Source: CAMAVH01 sp964628235 (GTDB taxonomy: Bacteria; Pseudomonadota; Alphaproteobacteria; SMXQ01). Taken from it: a stretch of 64,000 bases of DNA. Below are positions 27,320 through 34,368 of the stretch, one piece after another. The DNA lies in contig CAZVLU010000004.1 of assembly GCA_964628235.1 (NCBI GenBank), positions 1-64,000 of the forward strand. Direction: 5' to 3'. Below the pieces are notes generated by a model. It saw only the letters and a program-made list of their open reading frames with translations. It was not told where the DNA came from and searched no databases. The translations under genes were made by a program, and so were the position numbers. Numbering within the stretch: position 1 is the stretch's first letter; every line of letters begins with the position of its first letter.

Positions 27320-29070
27320 CTCTTCGCCGGGGCCAGCCAGCCCTGCAACAATTCAGCGAAACGGCCGGCGGCGTAGCGCGGATCACCGAAATATCTATCG
27401 GTGAACGCGCGCGCCGCCGCGCCGACGTCGGCGCGCAAAGCGGGATCCTCTGCCAAACGTCGCACCCACTCGGCATAATCTTCGGGGCTGTCGCTCCAGG
27501 CCAGCAACTCCCGCCCGCTGTTCAGCGCGAAAATCTCATCGACATCGGCCTTCGCCGACGGATCGACGATGCGGCCATCGAGCAGTGGCGCGAGACATTG
27601 TCCCCAGTTGGTCAGCGGCTCCTTGAACGAGACGAGCGGTTTGCCCCAAGCCATCGCCTCCATTGCGGTCATGCCGCAACCGACAGGCGCGCTGTCGAGA
27701 AAAATGTCGATCACTTGCGCATAAAGCCGCGTATCGACCCAACCGACGAAGCGGCTTTGCGCGCCGACGCCAAGCTTCTTGAGCGTGCCGGCGACCTTCG
27801 GATCTTCCTCGCGGCCTGCCCAAACGAATATCGCCTGCGGGCAGGCTTTCAAGCTGCGCGCAACCGCTTCGAGCCACGCGTCGCCCTGCATTTTCTCGCG
27901 TCGGGCGAACGTGCCGAACAGCAGCGGCGGATCGCCCAGTCGTTTGCGGATCGCCGACGCCTCGGCGCTGCGTTCGAGTCCGCGCAAGTCGTTGAACGCC
28001 AGCGGGATGAGATCCCAGCGCCTGCCGTAAACGACATCTTCGCGCTCAAAGCAAGAAGCGCAGGCAATGCGGCCTTGAATATGCGGAGAGTCGATGCCGC
28101 GAAAGCGGAGCGCCCAGAACACGTTGACCGGCGCAATCCGCATCGCCGCAGCGAAATGCACCAGGCTTTGCACGCTGATCCAAACCATCGCTGAAATTCC
28201 GTCGTGCGCCGCGCGCTCACGCAGCCAGAGAAGGCGTTTATAAGCCAGATAAGTTCGGCCGATGCCGCTTTCCCGCTCGACGAACGTGATCGGAATCCCG
28301 CGATGCCGACAATCTTCGAGCAGCGCGGCGTTAAAGCCCGTGAAGACGTAAAGCCGCGGACGAATCGGATTGGCCGGGTCCTTCGCCATCGCCGCCATGT
28401 AATCGAGCGCGAGCTCGACATGGCCGAGCGTGGAGGCGACATGAAGAAAGAACCCGACGACAGGAGGCCCTTCGAGGCGCGACGGAATGAGCGGCGGCGC
28501 GGCGGCGGCGGCGCGCTCTCCCGCAGCCGTCATCGCCGCGCGCCACTGCGCAAAGGATGCTTCCGCGTGATCCTCTGTCTCGATCGTACGGACCGCATAT
28601 TTGACAAGCTGCTCTTCTTTCTCCAAGGCGTCGTCAAATCTGTTCACCGCTAAATCCGCCCTCAGCAAGCTCACGGCGGCGGAAAAAGCGGCGCGAAAGC
28701 CTTCCGTGTCGTTCGCCATAGCGCGCAAGCCTGCCAGGCGAGCGTGAAACAGGAATGGTACTTGTCCGAGAGAGATCGCTTTTGCGAAAGCCGCGGCGGC
28801 GGCCTCATATTGCGACATAGCGGTAAGCGCTTCGGCGAGCAGGCCCCAGGCCATGCCGATATCCGGACGCTTGGCGATGAAGCCTTGCAGCAAACCCGCC
28901 GCCTCGTTGGGATAGCCAGCGCTCAAAGCGGCCCGGCTGGCGTCGAATTGAAGCATCAGTTCCGTCGGATGTCTGGCCACGAGCATCTTGAAAATATGCC
29001 AAGAGTCTTTATGCCGACCTTCGCTGGATGCCTTTCGCGCCTCGGCCAAATACTGATCGGGCGTGATCAT
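27316..29070 (-). CDS. OGT-like (GT41-type) glycosyltransferase with TPR N-terminus
   Basis: The 584-residue protein begins with about four TPR-like helical repeats (residues 1-170; SYEAAAAAFAKAI-type helices). It continues into a two-lobed GT-B domain. The C-terminal lobe contains LFGTFARREKM, IFVWAGREEDP, and DIFLDSAPVGCGMTAMEAM with GKPLVSF, equivalent to the UDP-GlcNAc site of SPINDLY/OGT-type enzymes. Such bacterial proteins usually glycosylate a cell-surface protein or glycan in the cytoplasm. The acceptor is unknown. Its ATG overlaps the stop of the upstream acyltransferase (ATGA), so it is the last gene of a three-gene unit. Confidence 0.82.
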   Translation of the reverse strand: MITPDQYLAEARKASSEGRHKDSWHIFKMLVARHPTELMLQFDASRAALSAGYPNEAAGLLQGFIAKRPDIGMAWGLLAEALTAMSQYEAAAAAFAKAISLGQVPFLFHARLAGLRAMANDTEGFRAAFSAAVSLLRADLAVNRFDDALEKEEQLVKYAVRTIETEDHAEASFAQWRAAMTAAGERAAAAAPPLIPSRLEGPPVVGFFLHVASTLGHVELALDYMAAMAKDPANPIRPRLYVFTGFNAALLEDCRHRGIPITFVERESGIGRTYLAYKRLLWLRERAAHDGISAMVWISVQSLVHFAAAMRIAPVNVFWALRFRGIDSPHIQGRIACASCFEREDVVYGRRWDLIPLAFNDLRGLERSAEASAIRKRLGDPPLLFGTFARREKMQGDAWLEAVARSLKACPQAIFVWAGREEDPKVAGTLKKLGVGAQSRFVGWVDTRLYAQVIDIFLDSAPVGCGMTAMEAMAWGKPLVSFKEPLTNWGQCLAPLLDGRIVDPSAKADVDEIFALNSGRELLAWSDSPEDYAEWVRRLAEDPALRADVGAAARAFTDRYFGDPRYAAGRFAELLQGWLAPAKS

Positions 29071-30056
29071 AGCGCGGCCGCAAAGCGCTCATCCGCGAGC
29101 GACAACGTGAAAAAGTCGTGGATCACAAGGCCGCCGCCGAATTCCACTTTGAATTGTTCTAGACCCGGGTTGAGCACGCGGCCTTCTTGCTCTGTCACGG
29201 CGCCATAGGACAGCGCGGCGATTCCTTGCGCGCGCGCTTCGTCGAGAAGCCGCTGCAAAAGAATATGCATCGCTCGGGCTTCGCGACCCGCCGGACTCGA
29301 GGCGATATATTGCGTGTGCCACGCCGTGTTGCCATGGCGAAAGAGCCATACGCCGGCCAGCGGCGTGCTGTTTGCCGACCGTTCGCGGACGAGCCACAAG
29401 GCCACTTGCGACCCCAGCCGATCGCGCAAGCCCAATAGTTCATCAATCGTGTGAACCGGCTTCACGCCGTGGCGTTCTTCCAGATTGGCGCACAGCATCT
29501 CATGATAGGCGCGGTAAGCCGCGTCGCTGTCGTCGATAACGACTTCAATCGCCGCGCGCTCGGCGATCTTCATTTGGCGTTTCAATCGCGCCGTCATGTC
29601 GAACGGCTCTTGCGACCAGATGACGCTCCACAAATCGCGCCGTGTCATCGTCGCGCCGAGACGCCAAAGCGCGTAGCGATCGGCTTGAGACGGCAGGGCG
29701 GTCAAATGATGGGGGACGGTTTTGTAAGTGAGCCGCGCACGGCCTTGGTTTTTGTAATGGGCCCCGATGGCGAGCAAGGCTTCGATCGTCGCTGACGCAG
29801 TCAATTTCGGCGCCACCAGCCCGCCATAAGTGGCGCCCGGGTGGCTGATCACGTGCGCGGGATCGGCCGGGTCGAGCGCCGCTGGAAACACGGCGGCCAT
29901 GCCGTTTTCACCCTCGACGATCAGCGACGCATCCACAAATCGCGTGCCGTGATAGGCGAGGAAGCGGCGGCTGTGCAGAAAGGTCGCGTTCGGCGCCGCG
30001 TCGACCAGCGCGTCCCAGGCCGCGGCGTCGCGCTCTTCATAGGGCCGAATTTTCAT
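29067..30056 (-). CDS. GNAT/FemAB-like acyltransferase
   Basis: The 329-residue protein looks like a double-GNAT (FemAB-like, Acetyltransf_6) protein. N-terminal MKIRPYEERDAAAWDALV is followed by a DAAPNATFLHSRRFL segment typical of the family. The second domain has LAGVWLFRHGNTAWHTQYIAS, and a C-terminal FKVEFGG. Relatives transfer an acyl or aminoacyl group to sugars or peptides at the cell surface. The ATG at 30056 is used; the frame stays open to 30236, but that part runs into the upstream methyltransferase gene. It sits between a methyltransferase and an OGT-like transferase, which suggests decoration of one glycan. Confidence 0.75.
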   Translation of the reverse strand: MKIRPYEERDAAAWDALVDAAPNATFLHSRRFLAYHGTRFVDASLIVEGENGMAAVFPAALDPADPAHVISHPGATYGGLVAPKLTASATIEALLAIGAHYKNQGRARLTYKTVPHHLTALPSQADRYALWRLGATMTRRDLWSVIWSQEPFDMTARLKRQMKIAERAAIEVVIDDSDAAYRAYHEMLCANLEERHGVKPVHTIDELLGLRDRLGSQVALWLVRERSANSTPLAGVWLFRHGNTAWHTQYIASSPAGREARAMHILLQRLLDEARAQGIAALSYGAVTEQEGRVLNPGLEQFKVEFGGGLVIHDFFTLSLADERFAAAL

Positions 30057-30078
30057 CGTCAAAGCCGCTCTCTCGCCG

Positions 30079-30849
30079 TCACGCGCGCGGCTGCGCGTTG
30101 ACGTAAATCTCGCTCGCGAGCTCGGGAAATTCGCGGCCCATCTGCCAGAGTCCCGGAAGAATATCGGCGCCGAGACAGCGCGTGACCTCTTCCATCTGAG
30201 CATGGGTGAAGGGCTTGAGGAAATAGCCGCCGGCATCGATCACGGTCAGACCTGCCGCCTCGACATCGGCGCGCAGGCTTGCCGGATCGTAGACGCGATG
30301 CTGCTGCAGCAATTGATTGCGCCCGCTCATATCATGCTCGTCCTTGATCAAGCCCATCGCGCGCGCGAGGCGGCGATGCAGCGAGAAAGCGTTGGGCACA
30401 TTGACATGGACGAGGCCGTCCGGCGCACAGGCCGCGCATGCGGCGCGCAGCACCGCGCCAGGGTCGGCCAGCTCGCCGAGCAGCCCGGCGACGAGAACCA
30501 AGTCGAATTTTGCGCTGGGCTTCAGCGCGGCCGCTTCGTCTTCGAAAAAACCCTGACGCACGGCAAAGCGCGGCTCCTTCGCCGCGTAAGCTTCGGCGAC
30601 GGCAACAAAATCAGCCGACGGTTCGACCGCCGTCCATTGCACGAAGGTCGCGCCATGCGCGGCAGCTTTCGCGCACAGCAGATCGGCCCCGCAACCGGCC
30701 TCAATCACCCGCGCCGGTTGACGCGTCGCGATCAATTCCAATGCCAGCCGTTGGCGCGCCTCGACCATGACGGCCTCGAAGCCGTAATCGCCGAGGTAAG
30801 CGTCGGCATAGCTTTTAATGCGCTCGCGCTTTTGCTGGTCCCCTGACAT
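30079..30849 (-). CDS. Class I SAM-dependent methyltransferase
   Basis: The 256-residue protein has motif I VIEAGCGADLL, an acidic post-I WTAVEPS, and motif IV FDLVLVAGLLGELAD, then VHVNVPNAFSLHRRLA. This resembles methyltransferases acting on sugars or glycan-linked substrates in surface-polysaccharide clusters. ATG at 30849 is used; ATG at 30867 adds six residues and has only a weak AGG. It heads the operon with the acyltransferase (22-base gap) and the OGT-like gene; together they probably build and modify one surface glycan. Confidence 0.82.
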   Translation of the reverse strand: MSGDQQKRERIKSYADAYLGDYGFEAVMVEARQRLALELIATRQPARVIEAGCGADLLCAKAAAHGATFVQWTAVEPSADFVAVAEAYAAKEPRFAVRQGFFEDEAAALKPSAKFDLVLVAGLLGELADPGAVLRAACAACAPDGLVHVNVPNAFSLHRRLARAMGLIKDEHDMSGRNQLLQQHRVYDPASLRADVEAAGLTVIDAGGYFLKPFTHAQMEEVTRCLGADILPGLWQMGREFPELASEIYVNAQPRA

Positions 30850-31016
30850 GGCGGCGAGAATAGGCATGGAGCCTGGATCGGGCAATGGCGGCCGAAGACT
30901 GCAAAGACCGCACCCCTGCTAGGCTCCATTTGGAATATACCCGAGGCTATATTTTCATGCTTTGCGCATAAGCCACTGAAAAACATTGACTTTTTGACGG
31001 CACTGCGATGTATTCG

Positions 31017-31171
31017 CAGGGCTCTTGGGGAGTAGCCGTTCGCCGCCTCATGGTTCGAGGGGTGCGGAGCCTGCGTCAACATACTTGGTCCGAATCGTCG
31101 TTCTCTCGGACCATGGCGCAAGCGGGGCTTCGGATTTTAAGTCCGAAGCGATTGGCGAGACCAATGGCGCC
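31017..31171 (+). promoter_or_regulatory. yybP-ykoY manganese riboswitch
   Basis: The leader carries the conserved core of the class: GGGGAGTAG at 31027-31035, GTCAACATACTTGG at 31075-31088, ATGGCGCAAG near 31113 and GGCGAGACC at 31154-31162. TTGG (31025-31028) can pair with CCAA (31161-31164) to close P1. This RNA binds Mn2+ and turns on manganese exporters. A possible promoter is TTGACT at 30986-30991 with a weak TGTATT 17 bases later. The gene immediately downstream belongs to a manganese-export family, which confirms the call. Confidence 0.93.
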
Positions 31172-31211
31172 GTCCTCCCGATGTCCGAGCGGAGGACCGT
31201 GGCGCCATTGG
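31161..31211 (+). promoter_or_regulatory. Expression-platform hairpin of the manganese riboswitch
   Basis: CCAATGGCGCC (31161-31171) pairs perfectly with GGCGCCATTGG (31201-31211), and inside it GTCCTCC pairs with GGAGGAC. The 5' arm reuses the CCAA needed for P1 of the riboswitch, so the two structures compete. No T run follows, so it is not a plain intrinsic terminator; control may be by Rho or by translation. The start codon is 27 bases downstream. Confidence 0.65.
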
Positions 31212-31238
31212 ATCAACGCTCGGCCAGGCTGCCCCGTC

Positions 31239-32396
31239 ATGGACTCATTGCTCGTCTCCACCTTCGTCGTCGCCCTCGCGGAGATCGGCGATAAAACGCA
31301 ATTGCTCGCCATCGTCTTGGCGACGCGCTTTCGCAAGCCCTGGCCGATCATCGCCGGCATTTTTGTCGCCACCATCGCCAACCACGCGCTGGCCGCCACG
31401 GCAGGCTTTTTCCTGACCGACTTTCTCGAAGGCGTCTGGTTCCGCTACGCCATCGCGCTCAGCTTCATCGCCATGGCCTTCTGGACCCTGGTGCCCGACA
31501 AGTTCGACGAGACCGACGAGACACGCGCCGGCGCCGGCGTCTTCATGACCACGCTGGTCGCCTTCTTCATTGTCGAGATCGGCGACAAGACTCAGGTCGC
31601 CACCGCCGCCCTCGCGGCGCGCTTCCACAACATCGAACTGGTCACGCTCGGCACCACATTGGGCATGATGCTGGCCAACGTGCCCGCCGTGCTGCTCGGC
31701 AAAGCGGCGACCCGCGTGCTGCCGTTGAAATATGTGCGCATCGGCGCGGCGCTGATCTTCTTCGGCCTTGGCCTCTGGCAGCTCGCCGAAGTCTCGGGCG
31801 CCGGCGACCGTCTCGCCGACTGGACGATGCCCGCCGATGGCCCGGTGATCCTCGCCATTGCCGCCGTGCTGGCCTTGACCGCGCTCAGCTACGGCTTGCG
31901 CGCACCGAGCTCGCTGTGGCATGGGGCAAAATCCCGGCTGCGTCTCGGCGCGATTTTCGCAGCGGCCAAACTGGTGCTGCTGTCGGCCGGCTGGTCGCTC
32001 GGCAATCTGGTGAGCGTCGTCGGGCCGATGCTCGACCATTGGATCGCCTTCACCTTGCTGGCGATTCTCGGACTTTTCACTATCTTGCAGTCCTTCACCC
32101 GGCGCTCGCCGCACGAAGAGGAACCGCAGCGCGACAGCATCGAAATGCTGAGCTTTCAAGCGACGATGGTGAGCCTCGACGCGCTGATCGCCGGCCTGAT
32201 TCTCGGCATGCTGCGCGCCGAGATCGGCTTGGCGCTCGTCGCCACCACGCTGCTGGCCTTTCTCGGCGCTGCCGGCGGCGCGGCGCTGGTGCGCTACGCC
32301 CCGCTGCCGCTCCGCCGTATGCCGGAGTTCTGGGGCGGCATCTTCTTCGTCGCGATCGGCGGCGTCATCCTCTTCCAGCATCTGTCGGCCGCCTGA
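31239..32396 (+). CDS. Manganese exporter: GDT1/TMEM165 domain fused to an MntP-like domain
   Basis: The 385-residue membrane protein has two parts. Residues 1 to about 190 are a complete GDT1/TMEM165 (UPF0016) domain with both signature repeats, EIGDKTQ at 15-21 and at 113-119. Normal family members stop here. Residues about 205-385 look like MntP (DUF204): HWIAF at 267-271, a polar EEEPQRD loop, SLDA at 312-315 with the MntP-type acidic residue, and a C-terminal FWGGIFFVAIGGVILF. The first MntP acidic motif (SMDA in E. coli from memory) appears lost. Both families export Mn2+, and a manganese riboswitch precedes the gene, so Mn2+ efflux is the likely role. A terminator follows. Confidence 0.88.
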   Translation: MDSLLVSTFVVALAEIGDKTQLLAIVLATRFRKPWPIIAGIFVATIANHALAATAGFFLTDFLEGVWFRYAIALSFIAMAFWTLVPDKFDETDETRAGAGVFMTTLVAFFIVEIGDKTQVATAALAARFHNIELVTLGTTLGMMLANVPAVLLGKAATRVLPLKYVRIGAALIFFGLGLWQLAEVSGAGDRLADWTMPADGPVILAIAAVLALTALSYGLRAPSSLWHGAKSRLRLGAIFAAAKLVLLSAGWSLGNLVSVVGPMLDHWIAFTLLAILGLFTILQSFTRRSPHEEEPQRDSIEMLSFQATMVSLDALIAGLILGMLRAEIGLALVATTLLAFLGAAGGAALVRYAPLPLRRMPEFWGGIFFVAIGGVILFQHLSAA

Positions 32397-32439
32397 CCGG
32401 ACAAACCCGCCGCGCCGACGGCGCGAAACGCGCAAACGA

Positions 32440-32468
32440 AAACCCCCGCGGCAAGCCGCGGGGGTTTT
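32440..32468. terminator. Bidirectional intrinsic terminator between the GDT1-MntP and terC genes
   Basis: AAAACCCCCGCGGC, a 2-base loop and GCCGCGGGGGTTTT form a near-perfect palindrome with an A run on one side and a T run on the other, so it stops transcription from both convergent genes. Confidence 0.92.
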
Positions 32469-32488
32469 TGCAACGCAGGCAGGGCGTC

Positions 32489-33145
32489 TTAGAGAGACGC
32501 GACGATCGGCCAGACTTCGAGGCCGCCGCGATAGATCATGTCCAATGAGACATAAACGATCACCGCCAAGCCGACATAGGCGATCCAACGGTGATTTTGC
32601 AGCAGACGGGCGATGAAGTTCGCCGCGAGGCCCATCAGCGCGATTGACAGCACGAGGCCGAAGATCAGGACATAGGGGTAATCGCGCGCCGCGCCGGCGA
32701 CGGCGAGGACGTTGTCGAGCGACATCGACACGTCCGCGACGATGATCTGCCACGCCGCTTGGCGGAGCGTCTTGCGCGGAGCGCCTTCGGCGATCCCGCC
32801 GCTGGCGTCGAGGTCCTTGTTCGCCAAGGCTTCGAGTGCCGCTTTCTCTTCGTGATGTTGCGCTCGCAGTTCGCGCCACATCTTCCAACTCACCCACAGC
32901 AGCAAAATGCCGCCGGCCAGCAGCAGGCCGACGATTTGCAGCAGTTGCGTCGTGACGCCGGCGAAGCCGATACGCAGCAAGGTCGCAGCTGCGATGCCGA
33001 TGATGATAGCTTTGGTGCGTTGCGCCGCCGGCAAGCCGGCCGCCGCGAGACCGATGACGATGGCGTTATCGCCCGCCAGCACCAGATCGATCATGATGAC
33101 CTGCAGCAAGGCGGTCAGCGCCTCTGCAGTAAAATATTCACTCAT
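32489..33145 (-). CDS. TerC family membrane protein
   Basis: The 218-residue protein has about seven spans and the TerC signatures: IDLVLAGDNAIVIGL near the N-terminus and VADVSMSLDNVLAVAGAA in the middle, each with the acidic residues thought to bind metal. A charged loop (AQHHEEKAALEALANKDLD) separates the halves. TerC-family proteins (YkoY, MeeF/MeeY) export manganese or metalate exported proteins. The start at 33145 is fixed by AGGAG upstream. It converges on the GDT1-MntP gene and has its own structured leader, making a metal-homeostasis pair. Confidence 0.9.
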   Translation of the reverse strand: MSEYFTAEALTALLQVIMIDLVLAGDNAIVIGLAAAGLPAAQRTKAIIIGIAAATLLRIGFAGVTTQLLQIVGLLLAGGILLLWVSWKMWRELRAQHHEEKAALEALANKDLDASGGIAEGAPRKTLRQAAWQIIVADVSMSLDNVLAVAGAARDYPYVLIFGLVLSIALMGLAANFIARLLQNHRWIAYVGLAVIVYVSLDMIYRGGLEVWPIVASL

Positions 33146-33179
33146 AGCGTACCCGCTCCTCGTTTTTATGCGGAGCGGC

Positions 33180-33270
33180 CAACGCGGCGTTTCGCCACGA
33201 ATGCGAACGGGCCGGCCTTCACCGAAGCGAAGGCGCAAAACCGCCGGACATCTGAAGAAAGTCGGCGGGC
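33180..33270 (-). promoter_or_regulatory. Structured leader of the terC gene
   Basis: On the minus strand three hairpins follow one another: 33241-33249 with 33261-33268 (one bulge), 33215-33220 with 33229-33234, and 33191-33195 with 33204-33208. They lie between the probable promoter and the AGGAG of terC. A terC RNA motif is known upstream of terC genes in Alphaproteobacteria and this may be one, but the known yybP-ykoY core is absent and I cannot run the covariance search. Confidence 0.45.
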
Positions 33271-33401
33271 CACTCCCTGATTGTCCAGTCCGACATCACA
33301 GCCTTCGAGAGCTGTCAGAGGGGCCCGGCCTGGTCGCCGAGGTATAGGAAATTTGCCGCAAACGGGCAAGCGGCAACAAATTATACAAATTAATCAGTTA
33401 C

Positions 33402-34337
33402 TTAATCGCTTGCCTTGCGGGAGTTGACCTTGGCCGGGACATCTTCCGGCAAGGGAATGAACTCGTCTTTGTCGGCCGGCGGCAATCGGATTCGCCCCTC
33501 TTTCCAATCAGATTTCGCCTGCTCGATGCGTTCTTTGCGCGACGAGACGAAATTCCACCAGATATGCCGGGACCCGAGCGATTCGCCGCCGAGCAACATC
33601 ACAGTGGCCGCGCCTGCCGCCGTGATGGCGGGTGCCGCGCCCGGCTTGAACACGACCATCTGGCCAGAGGGATAATCGCGGCCTTCGATCCGCACTTGGC
33701 CATGGGCGACGTACGCCGCGCGCTCGGCATGGCCGTCCGGCGCGGCGATGGATGCGCCGTCTTGCAGCTCGACATGCACGTAGAACAGCGGCGAACGCGT
33801 CTTGACGCCGCTCGTCATGCCGAAGGCGTCGCCGGCGACGAGCCGCATCCATAGGCCCTTGTCGTCCTGCACCGGCAGGCCGCTGGCGGGATAATGGTCG
33901 AAAGCCGGCGCGATCTCCTCGTCGGCTTCAGGCAGCGCGACCCAGCTTTGGATCAGATCGAGCGCGCCGCCCTGCTGTTGGAACGCGCCTTCGAAGCGCT
34001 CCGAATGGCTGATGCCGCGCCCGGCCGTCATCCAATTGACAGCACCCGGCTCGATCACTTGTTTGACGCCAAGGCTGTCGCGGTGGGTGATCTGGCCGGC
34101 GAAGAGATAGCTCACCGTGGCGAGGCCGATATGCGGATGCGGCCGCACATCGACGGCGCGCGGAATCGGCGCCGGCAAGGTCATCGGTCCGGCGTGATCG
34201 AAGAAAACGAAGGGACCGACGCTGCGATGCAAACGAAAGGGCAACAGGCGTCCGACCACGAAGCCGCCGCCGAGATCGGCTTTGCGCGCCTCGATGACGA
34301 TGTCGAAAGAAGGTGGCAAGTCGTCGGCAGCGCTCAT
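33402..34337 (-). CDS. Pirin family protein
   Basis: The 311-residue protein is a two-cupin pirin. The N-terminal cupin has RPHPHIGLATVSY with the metal histidines, and downstream MTAGRGISHSE supplies the others. The C-terminal domain ends in RKERIEQAKSDW. Pirins bind iron; bacterial ones include quercetin dioxygenases and regulators of central metabolism, so the role is open. A perfect AAGGAG lies before the ATG. It is downstream of and co-oriented with the permease gene, but runs toward terC. Confidence 0.92.
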   Translation of the reverse strand: MSAADDLPPSFDIVIEARKADLGGGFVVGRLLPFRLHRSVGPFVFFDHAGPMTLPAPIPRAVDVRPHPHIGLATVSYLFAGQITHRDSLGVKQVIEPGAVNWMTAGRGISHSERFEGAFQQQGGALDLIQSWVALPEADEEIAPAFDHYPASGLPVQDDKGLWMRLVAGDAFGMTSGVKTRSPLFYVHVELQDGASIAAPDGHAERAAYVAHGQVRIEGRDYPSGQMVVFKPGAAPAITAAGAATVMLLGGESLGSRHIWWNFVSSRKERIEQAKSDWKEGRIRLPPADKDEFIPLPEDVPAKVNSRKASD

Positions 34338-34368
34338 CGGCGGTCTCCTTAAAAAGGATGATACCGGA

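Noticed and set aside
31245..32897. 550-codon minus-strand frame across the GDT1-MntP and terC genes
   Set aside because: It runs antisense through a clear membrane protein and a terminator; low-complexity RRGDQ-type sequence, no motif.
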